Assembly (NCBI GenBank): GCA_949840345.1 | Contig: CATKWX010000001.1 | Coordinates: 91,538 to 155,537 of the forward strand | From: an uncultured Eubacteriales bacterium | Lineage (GTDB): Bacteria; Bacillota; Clostridia; TANB77; CAG-508 | DNA length: 64,000 nucleotides | Direction of reading: 5' to 3' | Part shown: piece by piece, positions 1-10,053 of the stretch | Position numbering within the stretch: position 1 is the first letter of the stretch | How the letters are laid out: each line of letters begins with the position of its first letter | The notes under the pieces: generated by a model | The model's database searches: none | Told to the model about the DNA's origin: nothing | The model's input: the letters and a program-made list of their open reading frames with translations, nothing else | Made by a program: the position numbers and the translations under genes

Positions 1-126
1 CAAAGCAGGCTGAATTACATCAGCAAATGACGACACTAAAACATCAAATACCCATGAAAAGGTTTTAAACCTTTATAGCACACCCTGTAACAATGAAAAT
101 GCTGGATTTTAATTAATCTAGCATTT

Positions 127-477
127 TTATTGGGTTTTTGCTGTGTTTAATGAAGCTATTAGCATTTTTCTTATTTCTTCTGCCTTGTATAATAACTCCT
201 CTGCTTCTTCCCTTTCTATCAATTTAGTATTTTTTAATAATTTTATCCAATAAATTGATTCTCCTGTTTCTTTTAAAGAAATGTGTAGTTTAGATATAAA
301 ATCATATTTACTGTTGCCATATTGTGCTTCACTTATATTTGCACCTATACTTGTTGCACTCCTAAGTAATTGTTTAGATAATGTATTGTCTTTATGTTTC
401 TTTGAATAATTTTGATAAAGCAATACTATGTTTGACGCAAATTCAAACGCCTTTTGTTGTAATATGCTTTCTTTCAT
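127..477 (-). CDS. four-helix bundle protein (23S rRNA intervening-sequence/S23 family)
   Basis: ORF 116 aa; SATSIGANISEAQYGNSKYDFISKLHISLKET motif typical of the family. Confidence 0.8.
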   Translation of the reverse strand: MKESILQQKAFEFASNIVLLYQNYSKKHKDNTLSKQLLRSATSIGANISEAQYGNSKYDFISKLHISLKETGESIYWIKLLKNTKLIEREEAEELLYKAEEIRKMLIASLNTAKTQ

Positions 478-662
478 AGAAAAACTCCTTAGAATAAAAA
501 GATTAAAAAAATTAGAAAAAATTTAGAAAAAAATTTTAATGAATAATGAAGAATTAATAGTGAATAGTGAATAATACAAACTCGCTTTAGGTATTTCCCT
601 TAAATTAATAACATACTCTTAACTTTTCACTATTATCTCTTAACTCTCGCGTAAGCGAGTTT

Positions 663-737
663 GGCTGGGGTGGGAGGATTCGAACCGCCGAAATGCCAGA
701 GTCAAAGTCTGGTGCCTTACCGCTTGGCTACACCCCA
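663..737 (-). tRNA. tRNA-Gln (anticodon TTG)
   Basis: Reverse complement TGGGGTGTAGCCAAGCGGTAAGGCACCAGACTTTGACTCTGGCATTTCGGCGGTTCGAATCCTCCCACCCCAGCCA; cloverleaf, encoded CCA. Confidence 0.93.
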
Positions 738-751
738 ATATATTTAGTTTG

Positions 752-830
752 TGGGGTGGAAGATGGGACTCGAACCCACGGCCTCTAGTGCCACAAACTA
801 GCGCTCTAACCAACTGAGCTACATCCACCA
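752..830 (-). tRNA. tRNA-His (anticodon GTG)
   Basis: Reverse complement TGGATGTAGCTCAGTTGGTTAGAGCGCTAGTTTGTGGCACTAGAGGCCGTGGGTTCGAGTCCCATCTTCCA; cloverleaf. Confidence 0.92.
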
Positions 831-837
831 TTAAATT

Positions 838-870
838 ACTGTTTGACTTTTAAATCAAACAGTAATTTAT
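838..870. terminator. hairpin downstream of gene end
   Basis: TACTGTTTGACTTTTAAATCAAACAGTA inverted repeat between sortase 3' end and tRNA genes. Confidence 0.55.
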
Positions 871-905
871 ATTTTAATCTATATTATTTATTTTGTCAAG
901 TATTT

Positions 906-1616
906 TTAATTAGCTCTTGCTAAAATTATTGTTCTTTTTGAACTATCGTTTTGTACACAAGTTGTTAATGTTATTTCTGGAACTCCACCTGTATCTCTTT
1001 TATAGAATGATGTGTCTTCTGCTGTTGCTTGGAAATTGCTATATACTGTGTATGTTAATTTTCTTCCACTTTCATCTGTTATATATATTTTATCCCCTTC
1101 TTTTAAAGTTTTATTCTTTGAAAAGAAAGTACTATTTCTATAATTGTGTCCTGCTATTACAACATTGCCTGCTTCATTAAGTTTTGGATTTTCAGGATAC
1201 AATAATACAACTGATGTTTCTAATGATTTTTTTGAAACTTTTTCTAATATAGGGTATTTTGCTCCTGTTTTTGGTATATCTATATATCCTACCATTACAA
1301 AGCCTTTGTAATATGATTTTCCATCTGAATTACCACTTGATGAACTTCCACTATTTCCTGAACCATCTCCTGTAGGTGGTATTATTATTGGTGTTTCTCC
1401 CGGGTCATCTGTACTTGGAGTTTCTTCCGGAGTTGGTGTTTCTTTATTACCAATTCCGTGGTTTCTATCAAATTCTTCTATTGCAGATGATGTCTCTTTG
1501 TCTGCCTTATCTTTTTCTATTTTTTTATGTACAAAAAGTATTACTATTCCAATTACTGCTATTATTGCAATTACTAATAATACTGTTAAAACTTTTCCAT
1601 ATTTTCTATCAAACAT
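906..1616 (-). CDS. sortase family protein
   Basis: N-terminal TM, VIAGHNYRNSTFF His motif, TLTTC catalytic Cys motif, terminal Arg in RTIILARAN. Confidence 0.88.
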   Translation of the reverse strand: MFDRKYGKVLTVLLVIAIIAVIGIVILFVHKKIEKDKADKETSSAIEEFDRNHGIGNKETPTPEETPSTDDPGETPIIIPPTGDGSGNSGSSSSGNSDGKSYYKGFVMVGYIDIPKTGAKYPILEKVSKKSLETSVVLLYPENPKLNEAGNVVIAGHNYRNSTFFSKNKTLKEGDKIYITDESGRKLTYTVYSNFQATAEDTSFYKRDTGGVPEITLTTCVQNDSSKRTIILARAN

Positions 1617-1686
1617 ACGCTAGCACCTCCGAAATCAATATATATTAATTATAACATATTTGTTAAATTTAGTCTAGTAATTTAAC

Positions 1687-2226
<540 letters not shown>

Positions 2227-2239
2227 TTATTTTTCAAAT

Positions 2240-4000
2240 TTATCGAATTAGTATTGCTTTTATTCTTCTTACTCCTGCTGAGCTTGCTTCTTCTTTTTTT
2301 ATTTGGAATTTTCCTAATTCTCCTGTGTGTTCTACATGTGGTCCACCACATATTTCTTTGCTGAAGTCGCCTATTGTGTATACTTTTACTTTGTCTCCGT
2401 ATTTGTTTTCGAATAGTCCTATTGCTCCGCTTTTTTTAGCTTCTTCTAATGTCATTTCTTCACATACTACTTTTAAATCTCTTCCAATTTGTTCGTTTAC
2501 TATGTCTTCTACTTTTTTTAGTTCTTCTGGTGTTACTTTTTGTGGATGTGAGAAGTCGAATCTTAATCTTTCTGTTGTTATGTTTGAACCTTTTTGTGCA
2601 ACGTGGTCTCCTAACACTATTCTTAATGCTTTGTGTAGAAGGTGTGTTGCTGTATGGTAGCATATTGTTTCTTCGTTTTTTTCAGCTAGTCCACCTTTGA
2701 ATTTTTGTTCTGCACCAAGTCTTGATTTTTCTTGGTGCTCTTTATATAGTTTTTGTACTTCTTCGCTATTTATTTTAAAGCCTTGCTCCTTTGCTAGTTC
2801 TTCTGTTATTTCTATAGGAAATCCATAAGTTTCATATAGTTTAAAGGCAGATACTGGGTCTATTGTATCGCTTCCTTGTTGTTTTAATTTGTTAGCAATT
2901 TTTTCGAATTCTTTTTCTCCGTTTTCTAATGTTTTTATAAATTTATTTTTTTCTGCATCTAATGTGCCTAGTATTTCATTTTGTTTTTCATCTAATTCTG
3001 GGTACATATTTTTTATTGTTTCTATGTTTAGTTTTGCTATGTTTCTTAATTCAGATACATCTATTCCTAGTTTTCTTAAGTGCCTTATTACTCTTCTTAT
3101 TAATCTTCTTAAGATATATCCTTGTTCTATGTTGCTTGGTTTTACTCCATCTGATATTAACATTATGCTTGCTCTTAAATGGTCTGCTATTATTCTATAG
3201 CTTTCGTCAAATTTATTTACTGCAAGCTTGTCTAATGCATCTATTATTGGTTTAAATATTTCTATTTCAAATACGTTTTCTTTTCCTTGCAATATAAAAG
3301 TTGTTCTTTCAAGTCCTAAACCTGTATCAACATTTTTTTGCTTTAATTCTTCATATTTACCATCTTCTGTTTTGTTGTATTGCATAAATACATTGTTCCA
3401 AATTTCTAAATATTTTCCACATCCACAAGATGGATTACATTCACTACAACATTTTTCTTTTCCAGTGTCATAGAAAATTTCTGTATCTGGTCCGCAAGGT
3501 CCGTGTGTTCCAGCTGGCCCCCACCAGTTTTCTTTTTTACCAAAGAAATATATTCTTTCCTTTGGAATTCCTACACTTTTCCAAATTGAAGCAGCTTCTT
3601 CGTCTCTTGGGCAGTCCTTATCTCCTGCAAAACATGTTACAGATATTTTTTCGCTTGGTATTCCTAATTCTTTTGTCAAGAATTCGTAACTCATATTTAT
3701 TGATTCTTTTTTAAAGTAGTCTCCTAATGACCAATTTCCCATCATTTCGAAGTATGTTAAGTGTCCTGTATCTCCTACTTCTTCTATATCGTCTGTACGT
3801 AGACATTTTTGATAATCTGTAAGTCTATGTCCTCCCGGGTGTGCTTCTCCTAAAAGATATGGTACTAACGGGTGCATTCCAGCTGTTGTGAATAGTACAG
3901 ATGGGTCGTTTTCTGGTATTAATGAACTGCTTGGAATTATAGTGTGTCCTTTGCTTTTGAAAAAATTTAAATATTTGTTTCTTAATTCTATTGCTTGCAT
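2240..4000 (-). CDS. alaS: alanyl-tRNA synthetase, short form lacking the C-terminal DHHA1/C-Ala region
   Basis: Full class II catalytic core and SAD editing domain (TATHLLHKALR, EICGGPHVEHTGELG), stops at VRRIKAILIR, 586 aa. Confidence 0.92.
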   Translation of the reverse strand: MQAIELRNKYLNFFKSKGHTIIPSSSLIPENDPSVLFTTAGMHPLVPYLLGEAHPGGHRLTDYQKCLRTDDIEEVGDTGHLTYFEMMGNWSLGDYFKKESINMSYEFLTKELGIPSEKISVTCFAGDKDCPRDEEAASIWKSVGIPKERIYFFGKKENWWGPAGTHGPCGPDTEIFYDTGKEKCCSECNPSCGCGKYLEIWNNVFMQYNKTEDGKYEELKQKNVDTGLGLERTTFILQGKENVFEIEIFKPIIDALDKLAVNKFDESYRIIADHLRASIMLISDGVKPSNIEQGYILRRLIRRVIRHLRKLGIDVSELRNIAKLNIETIKNMYPELDEKQNEILGTLDAEKNKFIKTLENGEKEFEKIANKLKQQGSDTIDPVSAFKLYETYGFPIEITEELAKEQGFKINSEEVQKLYKEHQEKSRLGAEQKFKGGLAEKNEETICYHTATHLLHKALRIVLGDHVAQKGSNITTERLRFDFSHPQKVTPEELKKVEDIVNEQIGRDLKVVCEEMTLEEAKKSGAIGLFENKYGDKVKVYTIGDFSKEICGGPHVEHTGELGKFQIKKEEASSAGVRRIKAILIR

Positions 4001-4324
4001 TTTTTATTTGCCTCCTGATTTTTATTTTTATTTTTATTTTTTTGCGGAACGACGAGGGCGTCGTTCCCTACAATGTTTGCAATGTGATATTTGTATGTTT
4101 ATTTGCAAAACGGCATTAGTTTGTTTCATAGATATTATACACGCATTTTACTGTTTTTTACAAGTATTTTGTAAAAATTTTTGTTCCGTTTTTTGTAAAT
4201 TTTGCGTATAAAAAGTTTTTTTATAGCAATACTATTGATAAACACAAAAATTAGTGTAATTTGGTTCAAATAGCATTTTTTATTACATTAATGTTTGAAC
4301 CTGAATATAAAGGAGGGAATAAAG

Positions 4325-4879
4325 TTGAAGGCAACTGGCGTAGTTAGAAGAATAGACGATTTAGGAAGAATTGTTATTCCTAAAGAAATACGTAGAACTT
4401 TACACATAAAAGAAGGTGACCCTTTAGAGATTTTTACAGATAAAGAAGGAGAAGTTATTTTGAAGAAGTATTCTCCTATTGGCGAGCTTTCTGAATTTGC
4501 TAGTGGATATGCAGAAACTTTATCTAAAACAACAGGTCATATTGCTTGTATAACAGATAAAGATACTGTTATTGCAGTTTCTGGTGGTTCTAAAAAAGAA
4601 TTTTTAGAACAAAATTTAAGTAATGAACTTGAAAGAGTTTTAGAAAATAAAGAAGTTTATACTAGCAAGGAAAATAATGAAATTGCTTTACCTATAACTC
4701 AAAATGATAATAAGGAAAGAAAGTATAATTCTCAAGTTATATACCCTATTGTGTCTGATGGAGATGTAATTGGTAGTGTTATTTTACTTTCTAAAGAACA
4801 AAATGCTAAAATGGGAGAAACAGAGTTAAAAGTTGTTCAGTCTGCTGCAGGATTTTTAAGCAGTCAAATGGATATATAG
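4325..4879 (+). CDS. spoVT: AbrB-family stage V sporulation protein T-like regulator (TTG start)
   Basis: AGGAGGG upstream of TTG; KATGVVRRIDDLGRIVIPKEIRRTLHIKEGDPLEIF AbrB domain plus GAF-like C-terminus. Confidence 0.88.
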   Translation: MKATGVVRRIDDLGRIVIPKEIRRTLHIKEGDPLEIFTDKEGEVILKKYSPIGELSEFASGYAETLSKTTGHIACITDKDTVIAVSGGSKKEFLEQNLSNELERVLENKEVYTSKENNEIALPITQNDNKERKYNSQVIYPIVSDGDVIGSVILLSKEQNAKMGETELKVVQSAAGFLSSQMDI

Positions 4880-4976
4880 TTTGAATAGAAGGGCTCAACG
4901 CCATTCGGAACGACGAGGGCGTCGTTCCCTACATTGTGCAATATATCAACGAAAATTTTAATTTTTCCTATACTAC

Positions 4977-5012
4977 AACAAACGGACGATTTTAATCGCC
5001 CGTTTGTTGTTA
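4977..5012. terminator. terminator-like hairpin
   Basis: CAACAAACGGACGATTTTAATCGCCCGTTTGTTGTT between convergent genes. Confidence 0.7.
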
Positions 5013-6545
5013 TCCTTCTTGTTTGTTTTTCTCTCCAAAGTAATTTGTTGTTGTATATTGATTATATTTTTCTCTTCCTATTGCTTTATAATATGCGTCT
5101 TGTTTATTACCAACTAAATTTTCCGGATATAAATTTCCATATTCGTCTCTGAAGTTCTTGCTATCAGAATCATAGTGTCCACCTACTATACAGTAATAAC
5201 AAGCTCCTTCTCGATGCCTATAATAAGTTTGCTTTGTAGTTTCTCCACCATTTGAAATTTTTACAGTAAATTTTTGAAAATTGTAGTTTGAAAATCCTGT
5301 TATTTTATCACTATTTTGATTTAAATATGGACAATCAATTTTATGATAAGATCTTGTTTTTTCATCTTCAGCATAATCTATATAATATATGTTTTCTGGG
5401 TCTACGAAGAATTTATTTGTTGCACTTTGTACAATTGAATAATTGTTATAATATCTTGTTCCAACTGGCATACCTTGAACAAATGCAACCATACATATAT
5501 TAGAAGAAATTGTAATCCATTCGTCTGGATTTATTTGCGGTAATCTAAAATTGTATTTTGTATCTTCGTTTGCTCCAGCTGAAGCTGCATATGCTGATAT
5601 AGAATAATTTAGATTATCTTGTATGCTATTTTTTATAACTTCCATCCTATGTTGATTAAAGCGAGAGTTTATGTCTTCTGGGTTATTATTTGAACCTATA
5701 TCAAATATTTTTGTATTATCATCCTCTTCAAAAATATGAGCTCCGTTTCTCATTGCATGTCTAGCTTCTATATCCTTTAAATTCTCATTTACCCAATTTG
5801 TAAAAGTACTTGCTTCTGCGTAATATTTTTTTGCGCTATTAGGGTTTATATAATATAACTCATTTCTTTCATATAAGTATTCTCCACCTTTTGGTGTTTC
5901 TTGATTATATATATCAAGAGTAACATTACGTGCTCTAATATTTACCTCGTTTGTTGCTACATTTGCAACAGGAACATATTCTTCTATTGTATTTTCTTCA
6001 CCTACTGATATATCCTCAGCAATTAAATAACCAGACCTTACTTCGTATTCATTACCTTTCTTTAAATAAACAACAATATAATTATCTAATGTATAGTTAA
6101 CTACTGCGTATGTACTACCTCTTTTATATGTTACAGAATAATAATTATATGGTTGTAATGTATATGCAAATCCATTATTTTCTGTTAATGTAGGTGCATA
6201 TATATAATATCCATCGTACAAAGTAAATAGCATTGCTGGAATGTATGGTTTTATGTATCTATCTGTACCACCCGGAACTCCCATACTTGCTGAAAAAGAG
6301 GTCATAAATGTAGAAATAGCAGCATTTATATCGTCACGTACTGTATCTGCTACGTTTGATAAATCGTTGTTCATTGTGTTTATGTCAAAGGCTTTTATTG
6401 CATCATATGAGGCGTCCATTAGTTTTGCATCGTACGAGTTTTGTAATACCAAGGTGTCTATTTGGGCTTGCGTGTATGCAGATATTATTAATGATATTGG
6501 TAACATTATTATTATAAATATAATTGATAAATGCTGTAATTTCAT
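5010..6545 (-). CDS. Tad-locus-associated membrane-anchored protein, unknown function
   Basis: 511 aa ORF, N-terminal TM, Cys-rich segment YHKIDCPYL...GACYYC; co-directional with the pilus locus. Confidence 0.7.
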   Translation of the reverse strand: MKLQHLSIIFIIIMLPISLIISAYTQAQIDTLVLQNSYDAKLMDASYDAIKAFDINTMNNDLSNVADTVRDDINAAISTFMTSFSASMGVPGGTDRYIKPYIPAMLFTLYDGYYIYAPTLTENNGFAYTLQPYNYYSVTYKRGSTYAVVNYTLDNYIVVYLKKGNEYEVRSGYLIAEDISVGEENTIEEYVPVANVATNEVNIRARNVTLDIYNQETPKGGEYLYERNELYYINPNSAKKYYAEASTFTNWVNENLKDIEARHAMRNGAHIFEEDDNTKIFDIGSNNNPEDINSRFNQHRMEVIKNSIQDNLNYSISAYAASAGANEDTKYNFRLPQINPDEWITISSNICMVAFVQGMPVGTRYYNNYSIVQSATNKFFVDPENIYYIDYAEDEKTRSYHKIDCPYLNQNSDKITGFSNYNFQKFTVKISNGGETTKQTYYRHREGACYYCIVGGHYDSDSKNFRDEYGNLYPENLVGNKQDAYYKAIGREKYNQYTTTNYFGEKNKQEG

Positions 6546-6686
6546 TTTTTCACCTACTCTTATGTGTGTTTTTTTGTTTTCGGAACGACGAGGGCGTCGT
6601 TCCCTACGGTGTTTGCAATTTGTTTTTTGTATTTATTATCTAAACAAAGGGCGTATGCAATACGCCCCTATTTTTTATTGTTTTTA

Positions 6687-7208
6687 TTAATGTGCATTTG
6701 CCGTTACTACTCTTGAATGGCTTGCAGCTATTTGATATGCATCAGAACCGCTTATACTATAAAAGAAACTTCTTAACATTTGCGCAATTGTTCTATTTTT
6801 GTTTTTTACTTGAACAGAAACCATATCTCCTTGCTTTAATTTAATAGAACCATCTTTATCTAATTGGTCTATTACTTGTGTTGTATATTCTGAATAATAT
6901 AAGTTTTCACCAATTCTATCTGATGAGCCCCAAGCTGATTTTTTGCTAGGGTTTTCATCTAATCTTTTTATTTCCAATTCAACATCATAGTAATTACCTG
7001 TTGCAGCTAATGTTTGTGTAAATCTATTATAATTTTCGTATGTCATTTTTCCAGTTGTACTAACATTATCTACAAATTCAGCTGTTGCTGTTTGTACAGA
7101 TAATTGTGCAATGTCGTCGTTTCTTTCAGATACTGACATTAACGGAAATATAAACATTAATATTGCTGCTAAAAATATAGCAATTACTGTTATTAGTGAA
7201 TCTCCCAT
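6687..7208 (-). CDS. Tad-locus pilin/pseudopilin-like protein
   Basis: N-terminal hydrophobic helix MGDSLITVIAIFLAAILMFIFPLM, in cluster. Confidence 0.6.
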   Translation of the reverse strand: MGDSLITVIAIFLAAILMFIFPLMSVSERNDDIAQLSVQTATAEFVDNVSTTGKMTYENYNRFTQTLAATGNYYDVELEIKRLDENPSKKSAWGSSDRIGENLYYSEYTTQVIDQLDKDGSIKLKQGDMVSVQVKNKNRTIAQMLRSFFYSISGSDAYQIAASHSRVVTANAH

Positions 7209-7226
7209 ATTACCCCCTTCTTTCTA

Positions 7227-7886
7227 TTATGTTTTTGTAAAAGTCATATTTATTTTTGTAGTACCAGATTCTTCTGTAACATATGTTCCATCGTAATCTG
7301 GATCGTTAGGATTTGTAAAACTATATCTTGTTCCTGTTTTTGTTATTTCAAATTTTTGACGATAGGTATCTCCAAAATTGAAATAATTATTGTGCTCAAT
7401 AGTTTCATTATTTATTGTTATTCCATTTCTATCTCCAGATACATATCCATCAACTCTTAATTTTGCATCTGTATTTGTTTTTGAACCAATCCAATATATA
7501 CCACTTGGATATAATTTACCATAAGTAGTAGGTCCTTTATACTGTTCATCTTTTTTGACTTTACCATCACGATATCTTTGTTCTGTATCTAAATCAAATA
7601 CATTTTCAATTCTTCCAGAACTACTAGCTATTTCTATAGAATATTTTTCTTTATAATACCTATATAAGTTTGGAATAACTGTTTCAGCACCTACTGTTCT
7701 TCCATAGTTTTCTTGATTAACTATTTCAGCTTCTGTGTAAGATTCCACATAGGTTCTATCATTTGAAGAAACTACAATGTCTGCTACACGTTTTGACTGG
7801 TTAAATGTAGTAAATGCTAAACCTATTGCTATTATAAAGGCAAATACTGAAAATGCCATTTTTAAAGCTTCTGCTGCATCTTCCAT
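7227..7886 (-). CDS. pilin-like protein
   Basis: MEDAAEALKMAFSVFAFIIAIGLAF N-terminus, similar to the MENA-KAL paralogues. Confidence 0.6.
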   Translation of the reverse strand: MEDAAEALKMAFSVFAFIIAIGLAFTTFNQSKRVADIVVSSNDRTYVESYTEAEIVNQENYGRTVGAETVIPNLYRYYKEKYSIEIASSSGRIENVFDLDTEQRYRDGKVKKDEQYKGPTTYGKLYPSGIYWIGSKTNTDAKLRVDGYVSGDRNGITINNETIEHNNYFNFGDTYRQKFEITKTGTRYSFTNPNDPDYDGTYVTEESGTTKINMTFTKT

Positions 7887-7910
7887 AATTTATCTTCCTT
7901 TATTTAGATT

Positions 7911-8306
7911 TTATCCACCTGTTGAAGTTCTTTTTGGTTTCCCTATTGTTATTACATTTATATAACCAGCATCATCTTTCTCTACTGCTACTGAATATCT
8001 TGATGTTGATCTAATTTTATTTTGGTCTACTCCATCATAGTTTATAGTTAAATCTAAGTCTGGATCGTTTCTTTTCTTTAAATCAACTTTATCAATTAAA
8101 TCTAATACCTTATCTCCTGTAACATTATCTCCTATCGCAGCTTTAAATTGACCATTAAATGATTCTACAGTCATTTCATTCATTTGATCATCTTGTTGTC
8201 CTTGTATTCCTCCAGTTCCTCTTAATAATGTTATTCCCATTGTTACTAATAATATAGATACTAAAATTGCTCCTGCTATAATTAATGCTTTTGTTGCGTT
8301 CTCCAT
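7911..8306 (-). CDS. pilin-like protein, MENATKAL family
   Basis: MENATKALIIAGAILVSILLVTMGITLL. Confidence 0.65.
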   Translation of the reverse strand: MENATKALIIAGAILVSILLVTMGITLLRGTGGIQGQQDDQMNEMTVESFNGQFKAAIGDNVTGDKVLDLIDKVDLKKRNDPDLDLTINYDGVDQNKIRSTSRYSVAVEKDDAGYINVITIGKPKRTSTGG

Positions 8307-8385
8307 AAAATTTCCTCCTTTGAATATTTATTATTATTTTATTTTAAACTTAGATTACTTTTTAATCTAAAACTAAAAACTTAAA

Positions 8386-8820
8386 TTATTCTTCTACTTG
8401 AGTAAATACTATTTTGCTTACTCTACCAGTTTCTTTGTGATATTCTATATATGTACATTCAAATTCTATTACATTAAAGTTTTTTACAAATTCTGTTATG
8501 CCTGCTTTATACATTTGCTCCATTTGATATGTTTTTTCTATTGTTATCATATTTAGTTCTACTTTTATACAGTATTTCCCATCGTTTATGTACATTCCGT
8601 TTTCGTCTTTTTGTATTTTATGTTTTTCGTTATTATCTATTGCTTTATACATTATACTTGTTACGTCTGTTCCATAAACTTGTTTGTTTAAGTATTGTTC
8701 ATATTCTAAATTTATAGTTTTTAAAGACTTTTTGTCGTCTTCTTTTGCTTTTAAAATTATAGTTAACATAGACATTATTACTATGAATATTATAATAATT
8801 ATAGCAAAATTCTTTTTCAT
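8386..8820 (-). CDS. small membrane-anchored protein of pilus locus
   Basis: N-terminal TM; YLNKQVYGTDVTSIMYKAIDNNEKH resembles part of the 9385-10032 product. Confidence 0.6.
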   Translation of the reverse strand: MKKNFAIIIIIFIVIMSMLTIILKAKEDDKKSLKTINLEYEQYLNKQVYGTDVTSIMYKAIDNNEKHKIQKDENGMYINDGKYCIKVELNMITIEKTYQMEQMYKAGITEFVKNFNVIEFECTYIEYHKETGRVSKIVFTQVEE

Positions 8821-8892
8821 AAGTTAGTCTCCTTCTTTTATTATAATATATATATCTACATTTTGCAACATTTTGTATGAATTTTTTTCATA

Positions 8893-9348
8893 TTATGGTA
8901 TTTCTTTTATATCTATTCTATTTACTATATCACTATTTGAACTACTATGTTGAGTTGTCATTGCATATTTTAGTTTACTTGAATTTGCAGTATTTAAAAA
9001 TTTTACCCACTCTTCTTCGTTCCAACCATTTATTGATTTTGTGTTCTTATAAAAAACTTCTATAATTTCTTTATTGTATTTATTATTATAATCTTTTGCT
9101 AAATTTACTATAGTTCTTACATCTTGTGCTGTTATATAGTTTTTTTCATCATCACTTGCACCTTGTGGATTGAATTCGTATTTTTTAAATTTTACATTAA
9201 ATTCTTCTAATTGCCTAGTTCTTGTACTTTGCGCATTTTCTGCAGAAAAATTTGAAAAGTTTCTCCATAATGCAACACCTATTGAAAGCAATATTATTCC
9301 TATTAGTACTGCGCCAGCTATTATTAGTGCTTTAGTTGCATTCTCCAT
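8893..9348 (-). CDS. pilin-like protein, MENATKAL family
   Basis: MENATKALIIAGAVLIGIILLSIGVALW. Confidence 0.65.
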   Translation of the reverse strand: MENATKALIIAGAVLIGIILLSIGVALWRNFSNFSAENAQSTRTRQLEEFNVKFKKYEFNPQGASDDEKNYITAQDVRTIVNLAKDYNNKYNKEIIEVFYKNTKSINGWNEEEWVKFLNTANSSKLKYAMTTQHSSSNSDIVNRIDIKEIP

Positions 9349-9384
9349 TTATATTACCTCCATTAATTTACTTTAGGTGTATTT

Positions 9385-10032
9385 TTATATCTTCATTTCA
9401 GGTTTAACATGAAATTCCGTGAAAACAATTTTACATACTCTGCCACTACTAGGATGTTTTTCTATTCCAGTGCAAGTAAAATATCTTAATTTAAAATCTT
9501 CGTCCTTGCTATATTTCTCTACACGTACATAGGTAGACCCTTTTTTGGTTTCTGTTACTTTTACAGCATCATCTTTAACAATGTTTAATAATTTTTCTTG
9601 ATATTGCCTTGGATTTGATAGCATATACCAAGTATTTTCATATAAAAATGGCTCATCATCATATTTTTTAGTTTCTGTAGTTTCATTGTCTTTAGTTCTA
9701 GTATACGTTATTGAATACCCCTGAACATTACTTTCAAGTATAAATTGCACATCTATAAAATAAGGATCACTTGGGTCATATGTTATTCCATATTTTTCGT
9801 TACTAGCCATTGCTTTATTTAAAACTGTTATTACATCTGTTCCATATAAATTTTGTTTATTATATGACTCAAATTCTTTATTAAATTCAACTTCTTGAGA
9901 TATTTTTTCGTTGTCAGCCTTTGCTTGTGGCAGAATTCCCCATTGTTGGAAAGAATACCATAGAGTTGCAATTACTATTATTGCTATTAATACTCCTCCA
10001 GCTATGGTTAATGCTTTTGCCGCATTTTCCAT
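9385..10032 (-). CDS. pilin-like protein, MENAAKAL family
   Basis: MENAAKALTIAGGVLIAIIVIATLW; YNKQNLYGTDVITVLNKAMASNEKYG. Confidence 0.65.
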   Translation of the reverse strand: MENAAKALTIAGGVLIAIIVIATLWYSFQQWGILPQAKADNEKISQEVEFNKEFESYNKQNLYGTDVITVLNKAMASNEKYGITYDPSDPYFIDVQFILESNVQGYSITYTRTKDNETTETKKYDDEPFLYENTWYMLSNPRQYQEKLLNIVKDDAVKVTETKKGSTYVRVEKYSKDEDFKLRYFTCTGIEKHPSSGRVCKIVFTEFHVKPEMKI

Positions 10033-10053
10033 TGTTTAATCACCTCTTTACAG

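Noticed and set aside
640-831. 63-aa minus-strand ORF
   Set aside because: Spans two tRNA genes
917-1648. Plus-strand Leu/Phe-rich ORFs antisense to minus-strand genes (here and throughout)
   Set aside because: Low-complexity translations of AT-rich antisense strand, no RBS, no family resemblance
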